Shown: positions 56,159 through 64,000 of the stretch, one piece after another
Layout of the letters: each line of letters opens with the position of its first letter
How positions within the stretch are numbered: the stretch's first letter is position 1
Source of the DNA: Fragum whitleyi
Lineage: Eukaryota > Mollusca > Bivalvia > Cardiida > Cardiidae
NCBI GenBank assembly: GCA_948146395.1
Contig: OX411548.1
Coordinates: forward strand, 61,337,020 to 61,401,019
Reading direction: 5' to 3'
Length of the DNA stretch: 64,000 nucleotides
Made by a program: the position numbers and the translations under genes
Notes under the pieces: model-generated
Seen by the model: the letters and a program-made list of their open reading frames with translations, nothing else
Databases searched by the model: none
Told to the model about the DNA's origin: nothing

Positions 56159-57180
56159 AAATGCCTTTAACGGATTCATTAAGCCCCCTTTTACAATGAC
56201 ATCATACAATAAATGTTTATAACTATATACAGTGTTACTGACACTAATGGCAGATTGCACCTCAATCCAAAACACATGTATTTTTTGGCAATTTAGATTA
56301 ATGAACAAAAATAAATAAATAAATCTCATAACAAATGAAAACAATTCCACTGATTGTTGCACATTTAAGAAAAAAATAATTCAATGATATTCTTTTTTCC
56401 AACAGTATAGTTTAGAATCCATGTAGACCAAACTGTATCAATCTCAGACTTCTCGAAACTAAAGGAAATTTCCATTTACTCTACAATTCCAAACAAATTA
56501 ATATCAAAAGAAGAGATTTTGTAGAAACTATATCAACCATAATGCGGGAAAAAGTGCTTAAAAGTAAATGCTTGATAAAAACTGTCATGAGACAAAGGTT
56601 TAAAGGACCCTTCTTCATGCATTAACTTGATATATGTGGTCGCTTTCTATGTAACATTTTGATAAAAAGTTATTTTTCAACTTCGAGAAATCATACAAAT
56701 TAATTCCTGTTTTTCAACGTGTTAATATTGATTTTTTTTTTCATTCATAAATTATACTGATGGAAAAAAGAAGTACCAAATTATGTGATTGTTCAAATAC
56801 TTAATAAGATCATAAAAAACCCTCTTAAGAATTTATGGCAGAAATCATAACATAATAATTCTCTAGCAAAGTCAAAGAAAAAAGTTTTTTCTACAACAGC
56901 ATATATTAATATATAATAGCTCATATTATTAACAGAACATGTTTTAATCTTGCCTTAAATATTGCTACACCCTTCATAAAAACTATTTGCGTAAGCCATG
57001 ATGAGAAATAAAACCCAATAAATTACAAGAAAAACAGCAATGAACTCAAAAATTTACATAGACAAAAAGGGCATTATGAAAGTTATACGAGAGATTCAAC
57101 AATAAAATAGATTGCACATGGGTAAGGTATAATTTGCATGCTTTTCACAGCACACGCACACAAAATAACAACATACATTT
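56159..57180. other. 3' flank of the zinc-finger gene
   Basis: AT-rich, no ORF. It probably holds the 3' UTR of the minus-strand gene. I could not fix a polyadenylation site; TTTATT (AATAAA on the minus strand) occurs near 56,071 and a weaker ATTAAA near 56,942. Confidence 0.4.
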
Positions 57181-57260
57181 GCAAATGGGTGCACAGATAA
57201 ATGTTGTAACTGTTTATACATGGTATAAACAGTTACAGCAGTTTTCTGTTCACCCCATTG
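57181..57260. repeat. foldback in the putative 3' UTR
   Basis: CAAATGGGTGCACAGATAAA then TGTTGTAACTGTTTATAC faces GTATAAACAGTTACAGCAGT then TTTCTGTTCACCCCATTG around ATG. Arms about 38 bases. It begins 33 bases past the stop codon, so it would be a long hairpin in the mRNA. Shape matches the short palindromic MITEs. Confidence 0.85.
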
Positions 57261-57292
57261 AAAGTCTACTGACGATTTATCCTCCGACCTAA

Positions 57293-60200
57293 TTAATGCT
57301 CTTCCAGCGGAGTCACCATGAACGAGACAGATGCCGAGTTCTTAAGTTTTTTCAATACTGGCATTTGCACAACGGATGCTACAAACACCCCATCGTCATT
57401 ACATTGTCTAATTTTGAATGTCTGCATCGTATATTCCCCATTTTCACAACCATTGACGGCCTCTGCATGAAGGTTTAGTGAGTTTATATTATTCCCTGAA
57501 TTCACATCCTCAATCGAGAGACCTGATTGGTTGATCTTATTTGGTACATTATGACAACGTAGCACATGACGCTGGAGCTGTTTCCTGTAGCGCGTAGAGA
57601 AACTACATTTCGAACAAGTATGACGTTGGTAAGTTGACCTATTATTAATTCGGAAACTTCGTCTTCGAATGTGATCCTGGCGAATATGTTGATGACAAAG
57701 TAAAGCTGTGGGGAAAGATTTATCACATGTTGTACAACGGTATTGCTTTGGCGATAAATTGTCATTGATAGAATAGTCACCATGAATGTCCATCATATGT
57801 GCTCGGAATTGTTTTTCTTTTCTGAATACTTTACGACACGATTTACAACAGAACTTTTTCTTTTGGTGAATAATTCCATGAACATTTCTCTCATGGGACA
57901 AGATCTTGGAAAGCCAAGCACTCTTATGGGTGCAAACTGAACAGCTGTAAGATTTCTGCTTCAAGGAGAAGTTAAATCGTGGAGCGATGTTATACTTTTT
58001 CAGAGTCCCTGAGAATGTGTTTCTAGGATCCATGTTATCGTAAGTTGGAGAATGGGGTTCGGTCTTGATGGTAACCTGTGCATTGTGCTCTTGAATCATG
58101 TGTAACTGCATGGACATCTCGCTGGGGAATACTATACTGCAGACAGAGCATGTACGTTGTTCAGGTGGAGCAAGTCGACCACCAATGTTGAATGCCTTTT
58201 CCATTGTTGGAGATAGTGCGGTAAGACCAGCATGATGCTTCATTTCCTTAAGCCATTTAGAACTCTTCAATTTACGATCGTACATTTCAGAAGCAAAGTT
58301 ATTGAAGTGTCTATCCTGTTCACTTTTTATTTTCAAATTCAGGGCTTCAGAAAAGTGTGATGGTCCATCATCCAGTCTATTGGTGAACAATTTAGAATTT
58401 TCAAGATTCAGCTTCGGACTGTAATTGCTTCTTTCTAATGACAAATCAGTAGGAATTGATGAGTTGCTAGAAGTTTCCAAGTCGGAATTATTTGGCGATA
58501 CGTTTTGACTAGTGGCTGGAGACAGGTCCTCAGGTAAGATCCCGTGCTTGTTTATCTTATGGGTGCGTAGGAAATATTTGTTACAAAGTTCTTTATTGCA
58601 CAGATCACATGTTACACGTGCTGAGTTATTTGGTTCTTTCCATTTTTGGCCTGGTAAACTACTTCTATGTTTTCCCATGCTGCCGAAACTACCACTACTA
58701 CCCGAGTTATGACTGGCAGACAGGTTCATAGGTTTGGTCTGAGCTGAAAGACTTGCAGGAATACCCATGGCCCCAAGTGGACCCATAGAGCCCATGAAAC
58801 TGGATGGTAATAATGGAGTTGACAGGGCAAGATGTGGAGCCATAGACATGGGCTTGTGAAGACTAGATTCTTGACTATCTGATTTCGGTGGAATACCATG
58901 GATGTTCTGCTTGTGTGTTCGGAGAAAGTATTTACTACAAAACTCTTTCTTACAAATCTCACAGTAAGCTTCAGGATCCATACCAAGTTTAACAAGCTCT
59001 TCATTTGATGGTCTCTCCACTGGTTGACTTGACTGGTTCTCTAGTGATGTGGTTGAGTTTGGTCTGGAATCTCTAGGGTCTGGTTTGAATCCCCTCCCAA
59101 AACTGCTGAAGTCCAGTCTACTGGCTGCAGATGGACTGAAGTCCAGTTTCATTGGTGGTCTGTCAGCAGAGAGCATGGCAGTACCAGGTTTTGGAGATCT
59201 TTCTTGTGCTGTAACATCAATGCCGTGTACTTTAAGTTTATGAGCCTTCAGAAAGTATTTATTGCACAGTTCTTTATTACAAATGTCACAATTTACACGA
59301 TCAGCAAGTTTGGCAGCAACCATACTTCCGAACATGGTAGAAAATCCAGTAGCATCGGCATTCCTTTCAATAGCAGATATTTCCTCTGCTATCTTAGAAC
59401 TAACTTGTTTAGGTAAGTCCCCATTATGAAGTTTATATGCTTCTTCAGCTAATTCAGACTCATTAAATGGCTCATTGATCATACCATGTGCTTGAATACG
59501 ATGAACTCTATATGCATACTTGCTAGCAAAGTCAGATTTACACATATTACAGGAAATAACATAATCAGATGACTGAGACACAGGTGTGGAACTTTTAGGA
59601 CTAGAATCTACTCTGTTATCACAAGGCTCCTTTTCTCTATCACTGGAAAGGTTAGTGGAATCTGAGGTAGTGGTTAGATCACTTGGTTTTGTGGGCAAAC
59701 TCATGCTCATGGAACTGCCCATGGAACCGCCCATGGATGGTGGCAATAACGGCTCATCCGTAAATATACCATGTTTGTTGGCTTTATGGACTTTCAGGAA
59801 GTATTTATTGCAAAATTCCTTGCGGCATATATCGCAAAAGGCCTCTGTGTTGAGGATTCCCATTCCACGGAGTGCTTCACTCGCAACTTGACCATCAGGA
59901 CTCAAGAGTCCCATCCTTCGTAGAGCTTCACTTGGACTTGCACCATCTGGTATAGGAATCCCCATGTTACGCAAGGTTTCACTGGAAAATGATCCAGTTG
60001 GAGAAGATGAGGTAGCTAAGGTGCTTGATGAACCTGGTGAGAGGGATTTGCTGTCACTCTGGGTTGTGACTGGAATAGAGGCTGATCCGGAAAATGGAAA
60101 TGCTGAACTCATAGGCAAGTGTGGTGGTCGTAGTGGCAGGGGTCCTTGTTGATTCATTTGTAATCCAGCTGGAATTAGCATAGGCGGCAAGAATGGATTT

Positions 60201-61387
60201 AACACCATGACTCCAGGCATGTTTGGCAAGCCTGGTAGGTTGGCAAGAGAATGAGGTATAAGCGGTGAATCAGACGTCACTGGGGTTGGGGGCAATTTCA
60301 GTTCCGAGTTTGGAGGTCGTCCACCCCTCTTTCCAGATGACAGGGGAGTATCCGGAGGAGCAATCCCATGGACATCATTTTTATGTTTTTTGAGGTAGTA
60401 TTTGTTACAAAAATGTTTTTGGCAAATTTCACAAAAGTCCTCCATGTCCTGTCCAACTGGTTTCTTGTTACTCTCTATATTCTCCGAACCTGATGCATTG
60501 GATGAAGGAGCACTCAAGGAAGATTTGGATTTGTTAGAACTCATTGGTGAAGGGGAGGGCTTTGAAGACTGGCTTAGTGGTTGCGTAGTAGGCGGAGACT
60601 GACGACCAGGTGACGGTGTGTGCAAGTTTGACGGGGTAAGTTGAGGTGTTGGTGGCTTTGCAGGGTTTGTCTTCAGAGGAGGTAGGGGAAAGTCCAGGTT
60701 TAGTTTATAGGGAGAATAGTCCTGAGGTAATACTAAGCTAGGGGGAAGAGGATTAACACCAGCCGTGAAGGGTGAGGAGCTGTTGTCATAAATTCCATGC
60801 TTATTTGCTTTATGAGTTTTAAGAAAGTATTTATTACAGAATTCCTTATCACACAGCTCACAATATGCATCAGGGTGAAATATTCCAGAACGGTCCTTTT
60901 TATCATCGTCATATTTAGCTTCACCAAATTCACCATCCACCACATCATTGCCATTTTTGTCAATATTGTTTTCACCGTCCATTACACTATTCTCTGGTTT
61001 ATGTCCGTTGGAAAGGAATGAACTCTTCATGAAGAATTCACTACCGAGACGATGGTACGCGGTTGGAAATCCACTGCCATCACGCACTAAGTTCAGAGGA
61101 CTAGACTCATGTGGAGTATCACTGTGCATTTCCTTCATAGGCTCACTCAATTGTTCTACATTTGGGAATGTTTCTGCACTTTTATTACACGCAGTTATGT
61201 TTGACATGTGCATGTCGTTTTCCTTCTCTTCACCAAGGTCAGACCCATCCATACTATCGCCATTTACGAGCTCTTCGTCCGCAGAAGGAGGAGGTTGTAA
61301 GTTTAAAGGCATCTCGGAGTCATCATATGATACCCGTATTGGTTTACTCTGCTTTCTGCGAGAGGATTTCATTGACAGCATATCCAT
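57293..61387 (-). CDS. C2H2 zinc-finger protein, 12 fingers, likely repressor
   Basis: A 1,364-residue nuclear protein, inferred to bind DNA and repress transcription. Twelve C2H2 fingers (C-x2-C-x12-H-x3/4-H; all end H-x4-H) start at C176, C319, C518, C613, C700, C809, C927, C1080, C1149, C1181, C1218 and C1258. Fingers 1-3 and 5-7 share FCNKYFLKTHK and KHGI or close forms, including an extra Cys five residues after the second ligand. Fingers 1-8 are separated by long Ser/Pro-rich linkers; 9-12 form a tighter cluster. No TGEKP linkers. Residues 8-16 (SSRRKQSKP) resemble the RBBP4/NuRD motif of SALL, FOG and BCL11. PEDLS (952-956) and PTDLS (979-983) fit CtBP docking; IKSE (1020-1023) and IKTE (1107-1110) fit SUMO sites. 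The start is fixed by an in-frame TGA at 61,397-61,399 and A at -3, G at +4. I do not recognise a named orthologue. Confidence 0.95.
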   Translation of the reverse strand: MDMLSMKSSRRKQSKPIRVSYDDSEMPLNLQPPPSADEELVNGDSMDGSDLGEEKENDMHMSNITACNKSAETFPNVEQLSEPMKEMHSDTPHESSPLNLVRDGSGFPTAYHRLGSEFFMKSSFLSNGHKPENSVMDGENNIDKNGNDVVDGEFGEAKYDDDKKDRSGIFHPDAYCELCDKEFCNKYFLKTHKANKHGIYDNSSSPFTAGVNPLPPSLVLPQDYSPYKLNLDFPLPPLKTNPAKPPTPQLTPSNLHTPSPGRQSPPTTQPLSQSSKPSPSPMSSNKSKSSLSAPSSNASGSENIESNKKPVGQDMEDFCEICQKHFCNKYYLKKHKNDVHGIAPPDTPLSSGKRGGRPPNSELKLPPTPVTSDSPLIPHSLANLPGLPNMPGVMVLNPFLPPMLIPAGLQMNQQGPLPLRPPHLPMSSAFPFSGSASIPVTTQSDSKSLSPGSSSTLATSSSPTGSFSSETLRNMGIPIPDGASPSEALRRMGLLSPDGQVASEALRGMGILNTEAFCDICRKEFCNKYFLKVHKANKHGIFTDEPLLPPSMGGSMGSSMSMSLPTKPSDLTTTSDSTNLSSDREKEPCDNRVDSSPKSSTPVSQSSDYVISCNMCKSDFASKYAYRVHRIQAHGMINEPFNESELAEEAYKLHNGDLPKQVSSKIAEEISAIERNADATGFSTMFGSMVAAKLADRVNCDICNKELCNKYFLKAHKLKVHGIDVTAQERSPKPGTAMLSADRPPMKLDFSPSAASRLDFSSFGRGFKPDPRDSRPNSTTSLENQSSQPVERPSNEELVKLGMDPEAYCEICKKEFCSKYFLRTHKQNIHGIPPKSDSQESSLHKPMSMAPHLALSTPLLPSSFMGSMGPLGAMGIPASLSAQTKPMNLSASHNSGSSGSFGSMGKHRSSLPGQKWKEPNNSARVTCDLCNKELCNKYFLRTHKINKHGILPEDLSPATSQNVSPNNSDLETSSNSSIPTDLSLERSNYSPKLNLENSKLFTNRLDDGPSHFSEALNLKIKSEQDRHFNNFASEMYDRKLKSSKWLKEMKHHAGLTALSPTMEKAFNIGGRLAPPEQRTCSVCSIVFPSEMSMQLHMIQEHNAQVTIKTEPHSPTYDNMDPRNTFSGTLKKYNIAPRFNFSLKQKSYSCSVCTHKSAWLSKILSHERNVHGIIHQKKKFCCKSCRKVFRKEKQFRAHMMDIHGDYSINDNLSPKQYRCTTCDKSFPTALLCHQHIRQDHIRRRSFRINNRSTYQRHTCSKCSFSTRYRKQLQRHVLRCHNVPNKINQSGLSIEDVNSGNNINSLNLHAEAVNGCENGEYTMQTFKIRQCNDDGVFVASVVQMPVLKKLKNSASVSFMVTPLEEH

Positions 61388-61418
61388 GATTGTACTTCAC
61401 GATGGTCACACACAGCAT
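61344..61418 (-). other. uORF 2, overlaps the start codon
   Basis: ATG at 61,418-61,416 opens a 24-codon frame that passes the main ATG in another frame and stops at TAA 61,346-61,344. Its start context (T at -3, C at +4) is weak, so leaky scanning to the main ATG is expected. Confidence 0.5.
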
Positions 61419-61464
61419 TCAAATATGTCTCTTTTTTGGTTCACGTGATTGTTTTGGTATTTTC

Positions 61465-61491
61465 TCACAAACGGTACTTAATGTCCATCAT
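61465..61491 (-). other. uORF 1, eight codons
   Basis: ATGATG at 61,491-61,486 opens an eight-codon frame ending in TGA at 61,467-61,465. It lies six bases inside the predicted exon and could lower translation of the main ORF. Whether it is in the mature leader depends on the splice site. Confidence 0.45.
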
Positions 61492-61496
61492 TCTAA

Positions 61497-61520
61497 CTGA
61501 AAAGAGGAAAGAATAAGACT
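61497..61520 (-). promoter_or_regulatory. predicted 3' splice site in the 5' UTR
   Basis: On the minus strand CTTATTCTTTCCTCTTTTCAG is a pyrimidine-rich tract ending in CAG, written here in 5'-3' order to the exon; the exon would begin at 61,496. This implies a 5' non-coding exon further upstream (higher coordinates), possibly outside the window. Confidence 0.6.
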
Positions 61521-61979
61521 ATAAAGTGTGTTTTCTTAAGCAATAATAAGCAACAAAAATTTCAGACTGAGCTGAATTTGAAGAATTTCTAGAAAATAAT
61601 TTTCAACCTTGTCATTACCACAGGATAAATTTTAGACACGTCCATTTTTATACAAAATGCAGACTACAATTTTTTAGTTAATGAAATAAAAAAATCTTTG
61701 TCTTGTGTGGAAGATAAACAGCAACACATCATCATTGGGCAATCAAAACCTCATGACTCCAGCTTATTCAAGCTAAACTTATCAGGGTTGATTTCCCATC
61801 AATGATATCTTGTAATAATTGAGATTTTGCTTGTGTCATCATTTTCCACAATCTTTTACAAAACTTTTTTTTGTGTGTTCAGGGACATCAATAAGTAGGA
61901 TGGTGTGAGAATAGGTTAAATGATAACATTAAAAAAACATTTATCTTCAAGACTTTCCATAAAAGCAATGGTTGTTCTT
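61521..61979. other. probable intron or upstream flank
   Basis: No ORF. It contains partial family G sequence (GGATGGTGTGAGAATAGGTT at 61,899-61,918) and the AACTTCGTAAC-family word CCAGCTTATTCAAGCT at 61,760-61,775. Confidence 0.45.
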
Positions 61980-62218
61980 AACCCTTTCCTGTTTTACAAA
62001 ATTTTGGACCTGTCCAAATTCAAAGGTTTTGCAGACGAAAATTTAGAGTGGATTTAATTGAAAATTGATAATTGAAAAACCATTCAGTAGGGTGGAAAAT
62101 AGTGTGGAAAAAGAAGAAATTGCTTGTCAGAAGCAATTTCTTCTTTTTTCACAATGTTTTCTCAATCATAAAATCACAGGCACTTAAAAAGCAGGGATTA
62201 AACAGCAAAGGATTAATC
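61980..62218 (+). mobile_element. family G long copy, upstream of the gene
   Basis: Reverse-oriented partner of 55,436-55,655. CCTGTTTTACAAAATTTTGG, CCAAATTCAAAGGTTTTGCA, hairpin AAGAAATTGCTTGTCAGAAG then CAATTTCTTC, TCAATCATAAAATCACAGGC, AAAAAGCAGGGATTAAACAG. Confidence 0.85.
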
Positions 62219-62245
62219 CTTATCCTGCTGATTCTATTTGGATCG

Positions 62246-62560
62246 AGTCATTGACCCCTTAACCATATAATTCCAGGGGTCAACAAAATTTACAGGGTCA
62301 TAGATAAGAAAGAGTTAATCAAAAGTATGAATTTTATAGGTTTAACTGTCATTTAATCTTTTCTGTCAAAAATAAGCACTTGGTTTGTAAAAATTTAGAT
62401 TTTATATTAGATGCATCTTATAAAGTTTTGACTCTTAGAAATTTATCACAAGGGGTTCAAAATGACCCCCTTCAAAGAAATTTCTAAGGGTCAAAATAAG
62501 ATATTATCAGATTTTTCAGAGTCAAGACCCTGATTTATGGGTGAAACATTTGCCCTGCTA
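62246..62560 (+). repeat. dispersed repeat copy 1 (GAGTCATTGACCCCTTAACC)
   Basis: GAGTCATTGACCCCTTAACC, then ATGCATCTTATAAAGTTTTG, AAATTTATCACAAGGGG, GACCCCCTTCAAAGAAATTT, and CCCTGATTTATGGGTGAA occur in the same order about 1 kb downstream. The AAATTT...AAATTT part folds as a hairpin. Confidence 0.82.
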
Positions 62561-63244
62561 TTGTACATAGCACTTTTCAATTACCCGATGAATTGTAAAT
62601 ATTGTTTGCAACATTTTTTTTAATCTGATCTTTTGCTTTATCAAAGGTTCATCTTAACTTTTTTTTCTTCAATAGATAAATAAGTTGACCCTTTTCAGAT
62701 GATTGCATTTTAGACAAACAGGATATTATAATTATGCTGTTGAAAAGTTTACATAACACAACTTTAAAGTGGAAATCCGCATTTACCAAAAACTTAAAAA
62801 TCGCCCACTCTAGAAGTGTAACTGAAAAGGGGGCCCAACTTGTGAATATTATTTTACAGAATGTATAAAAATTTTGTCAAGGAAATTTCTCGAGATTTTT
62901 TTCATTTAATGAATTCCAAATCATTAGGTATTTGAAAATAGATTATACTTTTGCAAAAAATACCCTTTCTTAATCTCAAAAGGTTTACTTTAACCACAAT
63001 GTCCAATTTCAATTTATTCGAAAAAAAATCTTTGCATGAAAAAGGTCAAGTGTCATAATAATCAAGCTAGGCCCTTCTAAACAGGACACATTTTTAACTA
63101 ATGATGACAATCGGTCAAAATGTTTAAGTGTGTTTTTAAGTAATTTAAACTGAAAATTATGACCTTTTTTACCACTTTTAACCTTGTAGGAAACTGACCA
63201 AACCCTACTTTAATGTTCAGGGCTTGTTGTAGTGTTTCTAACTA
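62561..63244. other. non-coding, nothing recognised
   Basis: AT-rich, no gene. Confidence 0.4.
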
Positions 63245-63560
63245 GGGAGTCATTGACCCCTTAACCTTTAATTTCAGAGAGTCAAAATGGATTTTAAAGG
63301 AGTCAAAAGAAAAGAAAGAGCAAATTATGAATAAGAATTTTAAAGGATTAAGATTATTTGACCTTTTTTTAAGTTATGAAATAGACAGTTTTTTTGTAAA
63401 ATTTTAGATAGTGTATCAAATGCATCTTAAAAAGTTTTGACCCTTACAAATTTCTCTCAAGGGGGGGGGGTCTATTGTGACCCCCTTGAGAGAAATTTCT
63501 AGGGTCAAAAAACAAGATAATTTGATGATTTAGGCACCTAAACCCTGGTTTAAGGGTAAC
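63245..63560 (+). repeat. dispersed repeat copy 2 (GAGTCATTGACCCCTTAACC)
   Basis: Same landmarks as 62,246-62,560. The hairpin is better here: AAATTTCTCTCAAGGGGG facing CCCCCTTGAGAGAAATTT with a G-run at the tip. Confidence 0.85.
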
Positions 63561-63639
63561 CATTTTCTTTTTTTTTTTTTAATTACAGACTGATCCAAAT
63601 TGAAAGAAGTTGTATGTAACAAGGAAAAGATGGTGATAT

Positions 63640-63790
63640 TTGAAAAGAAAACCATCCTATATGGTAGATAAAGTGTTGAGAAAGGAGAAATGGCTGTCAT
63701 TATGTAATTTCTTCCGTTTCCACAATATTTTCTCAAGTATAAATTGGGACACAAAAATTCAGGGATTGCACAGGAAAATGTAAAGATTAA
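63640..63790. mobile_element. family G copy 8
   Basis: GTTGAGAAAGGAGAAATGGC, loop, GTAATTTCTTCCGTTTCCAC then AATATTTTCTCAAG, followed by ATTCAGGGATTGCACAGG. Diverged arms. Confidence 0.6.
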
Positions 63791-64000
63791 CCCTTGTCAT
63801 GCTGATCCTGGAATATTCCTACTTTGTGCAGTCTGATCTTAGTCTATACCACCTGGTTTTCATTTTCAAACCAGAGAAGTTTACAGTAAAAATTGATCAG
63901 ATGATCAGTTTTCATAACTGCCATTAAAATTTTGTGACCAATTTAGTTGCAATTTAACTGTAGTTACTAATTTTAATGCAATATAATGCATTATAATTCA
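63791..64000. other. non-coding to window end
   Basis: It includes CTGATCTTAGTCTATACCAC shared with 54,951-54,970. No gene. Confidence 0.4.

Noticed and set aside
57502..61448. Many short frames on both strands inside the zinc-finger gene
   Set aside because: They are shadows of the 1,364-codon frame, whose repeated finger codons keep alternative frames open.

Overview
The window reads as nuclear genomic DNA of a marine bivalve mollusc. The evidence is AT-rich sequence, tRNA-derived SINEs with 8-11 bp target duplications, pearl-type elements (tandem cores of about 165 bp next to an ACGG-rich microsatellite, a class known from oysters and other bivalves), and dense small foldback elements. 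Nothing looks bacterial: no operons, no dense coding, and introns are likely. I cannot name the species.

Layout. Bases 1-57,180 contain no protein-coding gene that I can support. They are packed with small non-autonomous mobile elements. For reference I use these family labels: A (core CTTTGCACG), B (GTGCGTGACATTTCC ends), C (GGGCCCGTTT ends), D (GTACTCATTTGAA hairpin), F (ATTAGCGATATC), G (AAGAAATTGCTTG hairpin), I (AAACCTAAT hairpin), J (repeat carrying TGACGTCA), K (GACCCGTCA ends) and P (short near-perfect palindromes, many with AAGTGCCTATA arms). There are also two hAT-like MITEs, one TTAA-flanked element, two 165-bp and one 170-bp tandem-core elements, tRNA-headed SINEs, three minisatellites and several local duplications. 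Some are nested: a SINE inside a K element at 41.6 kb, an A element inside a K element at 48.2 kb, and a C element inside a 25-bp minisatellite at 29.7 kb. These give relative ages.

The one clear gene is on the minus strand at 57,293-61,387: a 1,364-residue protein with twelve C2H2 zinc fingers and an uninterrupted coding region. An in-frame stop lies four codons upstream of its ATG. A strong 3' splice site lies about 110 bases upstream, so a non-coding 5' exon further up is likely. Two short upstream ORFs sit in the leader. The protein has an N-terminal RRKQxxP motif like the NuRD-recruiting motif of SALL/FOG/BCL11 proteins, several PxDLS/PxNLx motifs of the CtBP-binding type and two SUMO consensus sites. 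I infer a sequence-specific transcriptional repressor. The fingers are far apart, most share the core FCNKYFLKTHK...KHGI, and no TGEKP linkers are seen.

Bases 61,500-64,000 are upstream flank or first intron of this gene, with more G-family hairpins and a roughly 1-kb-spaced direct duplication. G elements lie mainly in the 49-64 kb part, and two long copies flank the gene in opposite orientation.
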